A DNA stretch of 64,000 nt, taken from Deltaproteobacteria bacterium. GTDB lineage: Bacteria; Desulfobacterota; Desulfobaccia; Desulfobaccales; 0-14-0-80-60-11. Position 1 is the first letter of the stretch, and the number at the start of each line of letters is the position of its first letter. The translations under genes were made by a program, and so were the position numbers. The stretch is from the NCBI GenBank assembly GCA_030018495.1, contig JASEFS010000008.1:53781-117780 (forward strand). Direction: 5' to 3'. Positions 39,101 through 47,243 of the stretch are shown here, piece after piece. The notes under the pieces were generated by a model that did no database searches, was not told where the DNA came from, and was given only the letters and a program-made list of their open reading frames with translations.

Positions 39101-39502
39101 TCTCTATACCAGCGGGCCGCGGAATTGTACGGCGGGCCTTTTTTGGCAGAGGAGTTGTACCACTCCTGGGCGGAGGCCAAAAGAGAGGAATTGCAGGGGA
39201 AATATCTGGAGCTCCTGCACCGGCTGGCCAAACTGTACGAGGCTCGGGGCTCCGTGCTCAAGGCCATCGACTGCTGGAAGCAGGTGATCCAGACCGACCC
39301 CCTGGCCGAGGGGGCCAGCCGGAACCTGATGCTCCTTTACGCCAAAAGGGGCATGCGCAACGCCGCGCTCAGGGTTTATGAAGAGTGCCGGCAAGCCCTG
39401 CAGGAAATGTTGAACGCCGAGCCTGAGGAAGCAACCACGGCCATTTACCGGAAAATTCAGGAAAGCGCCGCCAAGTCAAAACCCGCCGGGCCGGGGGCGT
39501 GA
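36137..39502 (+). CDS. MalT/SARP-type STAND transcriptional regulator with C-terminal winged helix and BTAD
   Basis: P-loop LILGQAAQGKSTLAVSYV, long helical repeat region, winged helix LRFQTLGGFRFWRGEVLVDDKEWEGHQPQLLLKAIIGRG...LWPEAPPDLTEKNFKVNLHRLRKVLEP, then a BTAD-like TPR domain. Confidence 0.88.
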   Translation: MQPSVHIAKIIPPQVPQILPRPRLINSLQQQEDKKLILILGQAAQGKSTLAVSYVNASPVPSAWVNLGPEDTDAVTLFYLLGHALQRILPKADFSAALSYPAVAMGPREEGPLYRNWLEALLDRVPGRVNIILDGLDRLSPGASAFRLLQALLAVLPSKCRLFILSREMPPVDIRNLAEHQEVFRLNNADLAFNLSETTKYFHTIRNFHLSAGLIQRIHSLTEGWIGGLVLFCDSLDWVPESQRERYVSQELAGKFIWNIFHYFGERIFSLVPREVQEFLIKTSILEVVEPDFVKDAMGLDSPEAILEELVKRNLFVQPIYDKKKGFSYRYHPLFKEFLQGKFQTLMAREHQADSYYNAASLSERREDLEAAVRYYLKAQAYPEAAQAIERAGLELVRLGKTSELAQWLAALPADLVRRKPWLLFYHYMTGRFQGSEEHLASLQEAYALFAEQAQTQGLLLCLAYFLETSFSRGRQAIPSVHTLLAQAEALVESPAARAFPLEQAILWCQIGFAHFLRTGNSRKGVWACQNAYLLARDLGIIPLQFSALAYSLGCLAFLGEFQRAEEVISEAQKLWDKCPHPELRAVYYVNLCNYLWLKEDFAAAAAALGQAQEAATQHGLTHLQHVVLLYDLVLKIYQGDFRAAEEVGIGLAGLLFSAGNMVMYGSAMFHLGLGYYRRADYRKAREHCARAAEILSSHEGQSDFYLFMVKIISSLAALHLGEDAEVEQGLAEAHAHFQDIESHIFLKESHLALALWKWRQGDTARARDHLEAGLKIAQDRDFYLNLLLNRKDMLRVCTLALELEAAAVWDYASRCLSRCLPDLADAELARLARHHNREIADKAWEIRKTIHRANLPRLRFQTLGGFRFWRGEVLVDDKEWEGHQPQLLLKAIIGRGSKGVPKDVLMEDLWPEAPPDLTEKNFKVNLHRLRKVLEPVMNKTYGSSYVHLKANLISLDPELCHLDIDDFLSALREAEREEEQGNAKQAVSLYQRAAELYGGPFLAEELYHSWAEAKREELQGKYLELLHRLAKLYEARGSVLKAIDCWKQVIQTDPLAEGASRNLMLLYAKRGMRNAALRVYEECRQALQEMLNAEPEEATTAIYRKIQESAAKSKPAGPGA

Positions 39503-39692
39503 TTTTTTTTCCCGTTGGCCGCAACCGGCCGAAAAAAAAGTCCGCGTTCCTGTCATTAGTTCAAATAGCTGCTGTTATGCATTAGTTAGACAAGCGTCAT
39601 CTTTTCCCATTTTAACCCGTTTGTAACCGCCCCCCCTGTAAATTCAAGACAAAACCTGAAGAATTCAGCTCAGTGTCCAGGAGGTGACGGAC

Positions 39693-40262
39693 ATGCTGAA
39701 TCCCATTTCTTACCGCCGGCTTTTCACCCTGTCCAACGGCCAGAAAGTCAAGTGCAGGCTGCTTAACGGCCAGGACCAGGATGGTCTCCTCTGCCTGTAT
39801 CAAACCGCTCCGCCGGAAGACACCTATTTTTTGAAACAGGATGTGAAGGACATGGTTTCCCTCGAAAATTATTCGGACCAGCCGACGCCGCGCCGCATCT
39901 TTTTATCCGCACTGGAAATGACCCAGGGCCGATTTATCGCCACGGCACAAATGGAGCGGGGTATCGGATGCTCCAAGCACATCGGCGAAATCCTGCACAT
40001 CTTTGTAGCCCGGCCGTTTCACAACCTGGGATTGGGGAGCCTTTTGCTCGGGGAGCTCATAGACCTCTCCCAAGCGGAAAAGCTCCATTGGCTGAGGGCT
40101 GAAATAGTGAGCGAGCACAAAGCAGCCCTCAAGGGATTTCTCCGCAAGGGTTTCAAGATCAGGGCCACCCTGGAGGATTTTTTTATCGGCCGGGACGGCG
40201 CCACCTACGATGTGGTTTTGCTGACCCGTTCTTTGCTTAAAGATTATGGCGATGATATCTGA
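39693..40262 (+). CDS. GNAT-family N-acetyltransferase
   Basis: AGGAGG at 39679-39684 ahead of ATG 39693; acetyl-CoA motif HIFVARPFHNLGLGSLLLGELIDLSQ. Confidence 0.8.
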   Translation: MLNPISYRRLFTLSNGQKVKCRLLNGQDQDGLLCLYQTAPPEDTYFLKQDVKDMVSLENYSDQPTPRRIFLSALEMTQGRFIATAQMERGIGCSKHIGEILHIFVARPFHNLGLGSLLLGELIDLSQAEKLHWLRAEIVSEHKAALKGFLRKGFKIRATLEDFFIGRDGATYDVVLLTRSLLKDYGDDI

Positions 40263-40439
40263 GGGGAAACCCTGACACTGCCGCGGCCTGTTTTTTTCTT
40301 TACTTTTTTCCCCATAATTGATTAATCATGTCTCAGTGGCGGCGAATGCCATGGGGGCAGATGCGCCGGCGCGGTTTTACCGATAACGCTGGGCTCCGTC
40401 TGCCGGTTGCAAGCCTTGCCCCTGAGGGCCGGTGCGGCG

Positions 40440-40937
40440 ATGACCGACACGCAAATTTTTAAGAAAATCTTCTTGTTCCAGGATTTGCTCGAAGAAGAGG
40501 TGCAGAAAGTCTTAGGGCTTACGGCGCTGAGGACTTTTCCCGCCGGCCAGGTCATTATTCACGAAGGCGAAGCCGGGGACAGCATGTTCATCATGTGCCA
40601 GGGGGAGGTGGAAATTACCAAACGCCTCGGCTTGGTACTGGATGAAGAAGCCCCCCGGGAGCGCATCATCGTCCGCCTCAAGGCCGAAGAGGGCGTCTGT
40701 TTCGGCGAAATGGCCCTCCTGGAGAATGAGCCTAGATCGGCTACGGTCACCGCGCTTACGGAGTGCCAGCTCCTGGAAATGGGACGGGAAAATTTCCTGC
40801 GCCTGGTGCAGCAGAATTGCGAAATGGGCAGCAAGATCCTGCTGCGGCTGGCCCAGCTCCTGTCACGCTACTTGCGCAAGACCAACCAGGATATGGTGAA
40901 GCTCACCACCGCCATGGCCATCGCCCTGGGACGGTAA
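40440..40937 (+). CDS. Cyclic nucleotide-binding (cNMP/CRP-like) domain protein
   Basis: TQIFKKIFLFQDLLEEEVQKVLGLTALRTFPAGQVIIHEGEAGDSMFIMCQGEVEITK...GVCFGEMALLENEPRSATVTALTECQLLEM. No DNA-binding domain visible. Confidence 0.9.
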   Translation: MTDTQIFKKIFLFQDLLEEEVQKVLGLTALRTFPAGQVIIHEGEAGDSMFIMCQGEVEITKRLGLVLDEEAPRERIIVRLKAEEGVCFGEMALLENEPRSATVTALTECQLLEMGRENFLRLVQQNCEMGSKILLRLAQLLSRYLRKTNQDMVKLTTAMAIALGR

Positions 40938-40948
40938 GGCCCGGCTCT

Positions 40949-41512
40949 TCAGACATAAATTTCTCCCAATCGCTGAGGCTCCCCTAACCTTTCTTCCGCG
41001 AGCAGCCCCTGATTGAGCAGCAAAGTCTCCATTTTTTTCAGGGCCGCGAGAAATTGGGACCACAGGATGGGGCCTATGGTGATCAACCGGTTGATCCGGC
41101 AGGGACGGCCCCGTTTGGAAATGGCCGAGGTCTTCAGCAGAATAAAGGTAATGCCCCGGAAGTCCTGGTGCTCAAGATAAATTTGTTCCTGGGAGTTCTT
41201 CTCGAGAACGTTGCTGTTGGAAAAGACTGACCGGACTTCAACCTCCGGGGTGGTCTGCTGCACCCAGACCGGAAAAGCGCCTTTCAACGGCGCCAGCCTC
41301 GCCACCGCGTCGCAGAAATGGCGCCAAAGTTTTAGATTGATGATCGCCCCTTGATCCGTGGGCACAGCTTTGCCCTTGATCTCATCCAGGGCATAAACCC
41401 GCAAGTCCACATGCCTCTCGCCGTGATGCTGCCTTAAACTCAAACGGATTTCTTCCCGATTGCTCCGGGAGACGACGATTGGGTCAATACCTTCCCAGAT
41501 AATCTCAGGCAT
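40949..41512 (-). CDS. Protein with N-terminal region resembling a PC4/p15 transcriptional coactivator domain
   Basis: Start placed at ATG 41512: MPEIIWEGIDPIVVSRSNREEIRLSLRQHHGERHVDLRVYALDEIKGKAVPTDQGAIINLKLWRHFCDAV. The RxSLxxxxGxxxVDLRxY...PTxxGxxxxLxxW spacing resembles PC4. Confidence 0.5.
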   Translation of the reverse strand: MPEIIWEGIDPIVVSRSNREEIRLSLRQHHGERHVDLRVYALDEIKGKAVPTDQGAIINLKLWRHFCDAVARLAPLKGAFPVWVQQTTPEVEVRSVFSNSNVLEKNSQEQIYLEHQDFRGITFILLKTSAISKRGRPCRINRLITIGPILWSQFLAALKKMETLLLNQGLLAEERLGEPQRLGEIYV

Positions 41513-41633
41513 GGTAATCTCCGGTGCCCGCGATCCGCGTAAAAACTTGCGGAGGTAAAGATTCCGTGTGAGCCGGCGAGGCAGAAAAGCTGATGGCTGC
41601 GCCTGGTCGACAGGCTGCCTTTGGGCCGACCGG

Positions 41634-41939
41634 TCAACCTTCCTGCCGCAGGATGTTTGCGACCTGCTCCAATTTTTCCGGGGTAAGAGGCTTACCCCGC
41701 AATTCTGCGATGATGAGGCTTTGGGCAAATACCAGGGCTTCCAGCTTCTCCAACCTTTTGAAAATTTTTTTAAAGGCCTGACTCGCCATCCGGTCAAGCT
41801 GCTTGTCATTGTCATACAAGGCCAGGAGCGCGGCCTGCAGGTGCGGATCATCAAAGGCATTTGCCAAGACCATCTCCCTGCGAGCGCGAGTTTTTTTGAC
41901 CGCTTTCTTCCGCCGCGGCAGCTTGAGAACCTCTCCCAT
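41634..41939 (-). CDS. Hypothetical protein, 101 aa, basic N-terminus
   Basis: MGEVLKLPRRKKAVKKTRARREMVLANAFDDPHLQAALLALYDNDKQLDRMASQAFKKIFKRLEKLEALV; coiled-coil-like. Confidence 0.6.
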   Translation of the reverse strand: MGEVLKLPRRKKAVKKTRARREMVLANAFDDPHLQAALLALYDNDKQLDRMASQAFKKIFKRLEKLEALVFAQSLIIAELRGKPLTPEKLEQVANILRQEG

Positions 41940-42082
41940 AATTTTCCCCCCTCGAGCCTTCGGATGCCGGATTATTTATTTCAGTATCAAGTCGCGGGTT
42001 ACAAAAAGGTTAACGGGCAGGCAGGGGGGACCAGACCTTTGGCGGACTTTTTCTATTCATGAAATTTTCGGGCCGGCCGATG

Positions 42083-42112
42083 GAGATAAAAAAGGCGGGG
42101 TGAAACCCCGCC
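42083..42112 (-). terminator. Rho-independent terminator downstream of glgA
   Basis: Minus strand reads GGCGGGGtttcaCCCCGCCTTTTTTTATCTCC. Confidence 0.85.
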
Positions 42113-42181
42113 CTGAATGGATCTTAATTTATTTCGCCTGCCGCGGTCAGAAAATCAACGGGTCAGACATCAGGGTAAATG

Positions 42182-43648
42182 TCAGATGTCCCCGGCCGCC
42201 AAGCGCTTATAAAGGGTCAGATATGCCTTAGCCGAGGCCTGCCAGGAGAAGTCCTCGGCCATGCAGTTCAGCATGATCTTTCTCCACAGCTTCTTGTCCT
42301 TGTAAGCATCGATAGCCGCGTTCAAGGCCTTGATAAAAGCGGCGGCGGAGTATTCCTTAAAAACAAAGCCGGTGCCGGTGCCTTTGGCCGCATCCACCGG
42401 CTCCACCGTGTCCATGAGGCCGCCGGTGGCCCGAACCACCGGCACGGTGCCGTATTTCATGGAATACATCTGGTTCAAGCCGCAGGGCTCGTAGCGGGAG
42501 GGCATGAGGAACATGTCGGCCCCGGCCTCGATGAGATGGGCCAGCCGGTTGTCAAACGCGATCTTCACCCCCAGTTTGCCGGCGTATTTGGGGCCCACCT
42601 CCTCCAGCCAGAGGTGATATTTTTCGTCGCCGGTGCCTAAAATGACCAGGGGAATGTCCCGGGCCATCAATTCCGGCAGTACCGCGGCTATCAGGTCAAA
42701 ACCTTTTTGGTCCGCCAGCCGGGAGATGATGCCAAGCAGGGGCTGCTTTACCAACTTTTTATCCAGGCCGTAGGCTTCCATCAGGGCTTGCTTGTTGGCG
42801 GCCTTGCCCCTCAGGTCGGCGGCGTCGTAATTGGCCGCGATCAGAGGATCGGTGGCCGGATTCCAGACCCCATAGTCCACGCCGTTGACGATGCCGAAAA
42901 TCGCCTCGGCCCGGGTGCGCAGTACGCCGTCCAGGCCGTAGCCGTATTCCGGAGTCTGGATCTCCTTGCTGTAGCCCCGGCTGACGGTGCTCACCGCATC
43001 CGCGAAGACGATGCCCCCCTTCAGGAGGTTGATCTTGTCGTAATACTCCAGGCCGTTGATGGAAAACAGCGACGGAGGCAGTCCGGTAAAGGGGAACTTC
43101 TCTTTGGGAAACAGCCCCTGATAAGCCAGGTTGTGAATGGTAAGAAGGCTTTTGGTGTCGGCCAGGAGCGCCTCGCCGACCCAGCGATGCCGGAGATATA
43201 CCGGCACCAGCGCGGCCTGCCAGTCGTGGCAATGGATGACATCGGGCTTGAAGGCCAGGGCCCGGCAAGTAGCCAGGACCGAGTCGCTCAAGAAAGCAAA
43301 GCGCTCCAGGTTGTCATAATAATCGCCCCGGGGCGTGCCATAGAGCTGGCTGCGTTCATAGAACTCGTCCCGCTCAATAAAATAAAAAGGAGCGTCGCCT
43401 GCCGCAGGGGTCAGGACGTTGAACTCCAGGCTCAGGGGCCCGGCCGCGGCCGTGAGATTTTCGGCCGCGCAAGTCATGGCGATATTTTTTTGCTTGATCT
43501 GCCCGTAATAAGGCATGATCACCTTGATTTCCGCGCCCAGTTCCTGAAGGGCAAACGGGAGGGTGCCGGCCACATCCGCCAGACCGCCGGTCTTGGCGTA
43601 GGGCACCGCTTCGGAAACGACAAAGAGAATGCGCAGTTGTTTCGCCAT
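42182..43648 (-). CDS. glgA: Glycogen synthase
   Basis: RILFVVSEAVPYAKTGGLADVAGTLPFALQELGAEIKVIMPYY...DVIHCHDWQAALVPVYL...MPSRYEPCGLNQMYSMKYGTVPVVRATGGLMDTVEP. Confidence 0.96.
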   Translation of the reverse strand: MAKQLRILFVVSEAVPYAKTGGLADVAGTLPFALQELGAEIKVIMPYYGQIKQKNIAMTCAAENLTAAAGPLSLEFNVLTPAAGDAPFYFIERDEFYERSQLYGTPRGDYYDNLERFAFLSDSVLATCRALAFKPDVIHCHDWQAALVPVYLRHRWVGEALLADTKSLLTIHNLAYQGLFPKEKFPFTGLPPSLFSINGLEYYDKINLLKGGIVFADAVSTVSRGYSKEIQTPEYGYGLDGVLRTRAEAIFGIVNGVDYGVWNPATDPLIAANYDAADLRGKAANKQALMEAYGLDKKLVKQPLLGIISRLADQKGFDLIAAVLPELMARDIPLVILGTGDEKYHLWLEEVGPKYAGKLGVKIAFDNRLAHLIEAGADMFLMPSRYEPCGLNQMYSMKYGTVPVVRATGGLMDTVEPVDAAKGTGTGFVFKEYSAAAFIKALNAAIDAYKDKKLWRKIMLNCMAEDFSWQASAKAYLTLYKRLAAGDI

Positions 43649-43657
43649 GTCTCCCCC

Positions 43658-43692
43658 GTTGAAAGTTCAAAGTGCAAGGTTCAAAGTTCAAG
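43658..43692 (+). repeat. Heptanucleotide tandem repeat (GTTCAAA/GTTCAAG type)
   Basis: GTTGAAA GTTCAAA GTGCAAG GTTCAAA GTTCAAG: five 7-mers just upstream of the glgA start. Confidence 0.8.
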
Positions 43693-43737
43693 GTCAGGGT
43701 TAATCAGGAGGTTTAAAAATCCCTAACCCCTGACCCT

Positions 43738-43765
43738 GGCACCTGGCACCTGGCACCTGACACCT
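43738..43765 (+). repeat. Heptanucleotide tandem repeat (GGCACCT)
   Basis: GGCACCT x3 + GACACCT; abuts the stop codon of the NYN-domain gene. Confidence 0.85.
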
Positions 43766-44579
43766 AATACTTGTACACCAGGTCAATGTCCGAGGCCACG
43801 AACCCCTTTTCACCTTCATTCAAGGTGAACTCCAGAATGTAATCCCGGCTGGGCAGGTTTTCGGGATGCACCCCGTGAGGCAGGTCCTTTTCCAGAAAAA
43901 ACACCGAAGTATATGGGGACTCTTCCAGCCTGGTGTCCGTCACCCAGAGTTTGCCGAAATCACGAATGAACCGGAAAAAGCCGTAGGAGCGGTCCAGAAA
44001 ATATTTCGTGCACACCCCCCGCACCCGGCTCCCGGGCTCGCCCCAGGGCGGGGCCCCGGCAAAGGGCGGCGCGGTGGGCAGCAGCCCCGGGATAAGGTAC
44101 CCGGGGATGAACAAATCCGCTTCCCGGCGCAGGCGGGTAGAGATGTTGTTGAAGGCCACAAGCTCCACCCGGCAGCCCTTATTCTGCACCATGGTGATCA
44201 CACTACAAAAATCGCCGTCGCCGGTGAACAGATAAATGAGATCAAGGCGGTCTGATTGGGAAATAATATCCAGGGCCATTTCCATGTCTAAATTGGCCTT
44301 GCCGTAAGTACGCCCGGAATCATCTGTGTACCAGCGGATGGGCTTTTCGATAACTTTAAAACCTAAGTCCCTGAGGGTTAAAATGAAGTTTAAGGTGTTC
44401 TTGTAGGCGGGATCCGAAACGGCCCGCTCTTCGTCGATGGCTACATAGGCGTTGAGACGCATGACTTCATCGCCGTTGGCCTGCACAAAGCGGCGGATGA
44501 CCTCGTAGCGCATGCCGTAGCCGCCGTTGCGCATGATATTCATGGAATCTACATAGACTCCCACTTTTCTGCCATTCAT
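43764..44579 (-). CDS. NYN/PIN-like (LabA/DUF88) domain protein
   Basis: MNGRKVGVYVDSMNIMRNGGYGMRYEVIRRFVQANGDEVMRLNAYVAIDEER...DLIYLFTGDGDFCSVITMVQNKGCRVELVAFNNISTRLRREADLFI. Confidence 0.85.
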   Translation of the reverse strand: MNGRKVGVYVDSMNIMRNGGYGMRYEVIRRFVQANGDEVMRLNAYVAIDEERAVSDPAYKNTLNFILTLRDLGFKVIEKPIRWYTDDSGRTYGKANLDMEMALDIISQSDRLDLIYLFTGDGDFCSVITMVQNKGCRVELVAFNNISTRLRREADLFIPGYLIPGLLPTAPPFAGAPPWGEPGSRVRGVCTKYFLDRSYGFFRFIRDFGKLWVTDTRLEESPYTSVFFLEKDLPHGVHPENLPSRDYILEFTLNEGEKGFVASDIDLVYKY

Positions 44580-44685
44580 GTTTATCGAGTTCTGCCTCCT
44601 TGACAGTTTTAAAACATCAACTTCCAGTGCCGCTTCCTCTTTAAACCCAATCACTTGCTGCTCGCCTTCTTAAATATCCCGAAAA

Positions 44686-45657
44686 CTAGAAAAAGAGCCG
44701 CTCCCCCGGCCTGGGGCCGAAAGGTTCGGCATCGGTCAATATCCGGCCGTCCCGCTGCAGACGTTCGGCCAGATAGGCCGGCAGCAGGGGCAGGCCGGCG
44801 GAGAACGCCGCGCCGAACCATAGAAACCGCTCCAGCCCGCGGGCCTTAAGCCGCGCCGCTATTTCGGCGGGCGAGGGCCAGGTGAATTCCGGGCCGGCCA
44901 CATGAAAGCCGTATAGGTCCATAAAGCTGGGGATAAACGCGGCGTAAGCCATAACCTGCGGGAACACCGCCCTCAGGGTGCAGTTGATATCCGGCATCAT
45001 GCGGCCATGGATGCCGGCGGAGCCCGATTGCACGGCCATTACTCCCTGAGGGGCCAGCTTGCGCTTGATTAATTCATACATTTCTTTGGTGAAGAGAGTA
45101 AGGGCCGGGCCTTCTTCCAGAGGTTCGGGCAAATCCACCAGGATTACGTCGAAGGCGCCGTCGGGCTGGGCCTCCAGCCAGCCGCGGCCGTCGGCGAACA
45201 CCAATTCGGTCCTGGGGTCCTGGAAAGAGCCGGCGCTGTAGGAAGGAAGCCACTTTTCGCACATGCGCACCAGCTCTTCGTCGATGTCCACCATCACCGC
45301 CCGGGTGACCGTGTGATGCCGCAGCGCCTCCCGCAGGGTGGCGCCTTCGCCGCCTCCCAGCACCAGCACCTCACGGGGCTCCGGGTGGGCCAGCATGGCC
45401 GGGTGAACCATGGCTTCATGATATATTGCCTCGTCCTTGGCCGCGGACTGCAGCCGGCCGTCCAGGACCAGGACGTGGCCGTACAAGGAACTCACGAAAA
45501 TCTCATATTCCTGGTATTTAGTGCGGCCCCTGGTGATAATCTGTTTTTTCTCGTACGCAATCAGGTCGGCCGGGCTGCCTCTGTCCAAAAACCAGTCGCC
45601 CGCCGGCCACTCGGGTTTCTGCTGCGCTGTCGGTTCCTTTTCCGCCATCGTTTCCAT
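44686..45657 (-). CDS. speE: Spermidine synthase-like polyamine aminopropyltransferase
   Basis: EIFVSSLYGHVLVLDGRLQSAAKDEAIYHEAMVHPAMLAHPEPREVLVLGGGEGATLREALRHHTVTRAVMVDIDEELVRMC. Confidence 0.93.
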   Translation of the reverse strand: METMAEKEPTAQQKPEWPAGDWFLDRGSPADLIAYEKKQIITRGRTKYQEYEIFVSSLYGHVLVLDGRLQSAAKDEAIYHEAMVHPAMLAHPEPREVLVLGGGEGATLREALRHHTVTRAVMVDIDEELVRMCEKWLPSYSAGSFQDPRTELVFADGRGWLEAQPDGAFDVILVDLPEPLEEGPALTLFTKEMYELIKRKLAPQGVMAVQSGSAGIHGRMMPDINCTLRAVFPQVMAYAAFIPSFMDLYGFHVAGPEFTWPSPAEIAARLKARGLERFLWFGAAFSAGLPLLPAYLAERLQRDGRILTDAEPFGPRPGERLFF

Positions 45658-45749
45658 GCCCCTTCTCAGTGCTGATCAGAAAGTTTAAATAAAAAAAGGC
45701 ACCTCCGCAAGTAGCCGAATGGTTACGTAGGAACAAGATCGGCAGGGGC

Positions 45750-46904
45750 CTACCTGGGTCTCTTCCAAAAAGGCAGCCGCAGGAAATGCAGGGAAGAGGG
45801 AACCAGGGCCAGTTCTTTGGTTGTGCGCCGCCAGAAATAGGCCACCAATATTAGAAACAGGAGGTTGGGAAGCCAGGGGGCCAAGGCCGGATTGAGCCGT
45901 CCCTGAACGCCGAGGCGCCAGGAAGCGGTGAAAATTACATAATAAATAAGGAACACGGCGAGGCCCATAATAAGACCCCAAACGCGTCCGTGCTGCTCCG
46001 GGCTCATGCCTAAGGGCACCGCCAGCAGGCAGAGCAGAAAAGCCCCTATCGGCATGGCGAAGCGCTGGTTCAGTTCCACCCTGACGCGGTTATGCTCCTG
46101 CGTGCCGGGCTTAGTGCTCCCGAAAGATTGAACCAGCTCAGCCAGCGTCATTTCTTTTTCAGATTTGCTTTCCTTAAGATTGAGATCAAAAAGGTTCACC
46201 GGCAGCTTGTAGTTCTTGAATTCCACTGTTTGCTGGCGGTGGGCGTCCGGGCTCCAGCGGATCACCCGGCCTTCATTAAGTTGAAGCACCAGGGCCTCCT
46301 GGCCCTGGTCATAGTCCAGCTTGCCGTACTTTGCATATATGGTATGAGGATTTTCCCGGTCCCGCTTGTCGTAGATGAAAATGCCGTCCATCTCTCCCCG
46401 GGGGCCGGCGACCTTGTGAACATAGATCATCAGGCCCGGAAAATCCTTGTTGAAGGTTTGCTCTTGTATGCCCAGATCGGCGCGGCGCTTGACTACATCA
46501 GTCAAAAGCAGTTGGGTCTGATGCCGGGCCCAGGGGGCCCCGTAAACCGTCAGGAATAAAGTCGCCGCCGACGCAGCCAGGGCAAACGCCAGGACAGGCC
46601 GCATGAGCTGGGAAAAACTCAATCCTGAGGATTTCATGGCAATAATTTCCATATCCACGCTCAAGCGGATCAACCCCAGGATAATCCCCACTGTGGCCGC
46701 CATGGGCAGGGTGAAGACCAAAAGGTACGGCAGCAGATAAAAGCAAGCCCGCACGATTTCCGTAAATCCCACGCCCCTCACCACAATCATCTCGGCCAGG
46801 CGCACCACCCTGCCGGAAAAGACGATGATGGTGAATCCCAAAAGACTTACGGCAAAAGGATGGAGAATTTCCAATATGAGGTAACGGGAGAGGATACGCG
46901 ACAT
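45750..46904 (-). CDS. lptF: LptF/LptG-family permease
   Basis: MSRILSRYLILEILHPFAVSLLGFTIIVFSGRVVRLAEMIVVRGVGFTEIVRACFYLLPYLLVFTLPMAATVGIILGLIRLSVDMEIIAMKSSGLS. Confidence 0.92.
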   Translation of the reverse strand: MSRILSRYLILEILHPFAVSLLGFTIIVFSGRVVRLAEMIVVRGVGFTEIVRACFYLLPYLLVFTLPMAATVGIILGLIRLSVDMEIIAMKSSGLSFSQLMRPVLAFALAASAATLFLTVYGAPWARHQTQLLLTDVVKRRADLGIQEQTFNKDFPGLMIYVHKVAGPRGEMDGIFIYDKRDRENPHTIYAKYGKLDYDQGQEALVLQLNEGRVIRWSPDAHRQQTVEFKNYKLPVNLFDLNLKESKSEKEMTLAELVQSFGSTKPGTQEHNRVRVELNQRFAMPIGAFLLCLLAVPLGMSPEQHGRVWGLIMGLAVFLIYYVIFTASWRLGVQGRLNPALAPWLPNLLFLILVAYFWRRTTKELALVPSSLHFLRLPFWKRPR

Positions 46905-47243
46905 GGCGGCTGATTTTTCAGGTGTATTTATTTCCCTTATCTTATTATTTTCCTGCACATATTACCAAAAGACAACCTTTCCGACGCAGCGAGTTGCCAT
47001 TTCATCCGAAAAGCTATTCCTGGAGGTAAAACTCCTCTCTGTGCCGGAGACGGCACAATGCCCGCGCCTAAGGCAGCGGTTATCAGGACAAATTCGCCGC
47101 CCAAAGCAGGAATTTTTTTCTGGTGAAAGACCGATGCCAAGTTTAATAACATAATTTTAATAATAATTTTAATTAGTTGAACTATGGCCCAATGGTTGCA
47201 CCGGAGCAGCCGGGAACTACGCAAGCATAACAGGAGGGCTTTT

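Noticed and set aside
40949-41860. 303-aa version of the PC4-like ORF
   Set aside because: The N-terminal ~116 residues are basic, domain-free and overlap the 101-aa ORF; ATG 41512 is a better start.
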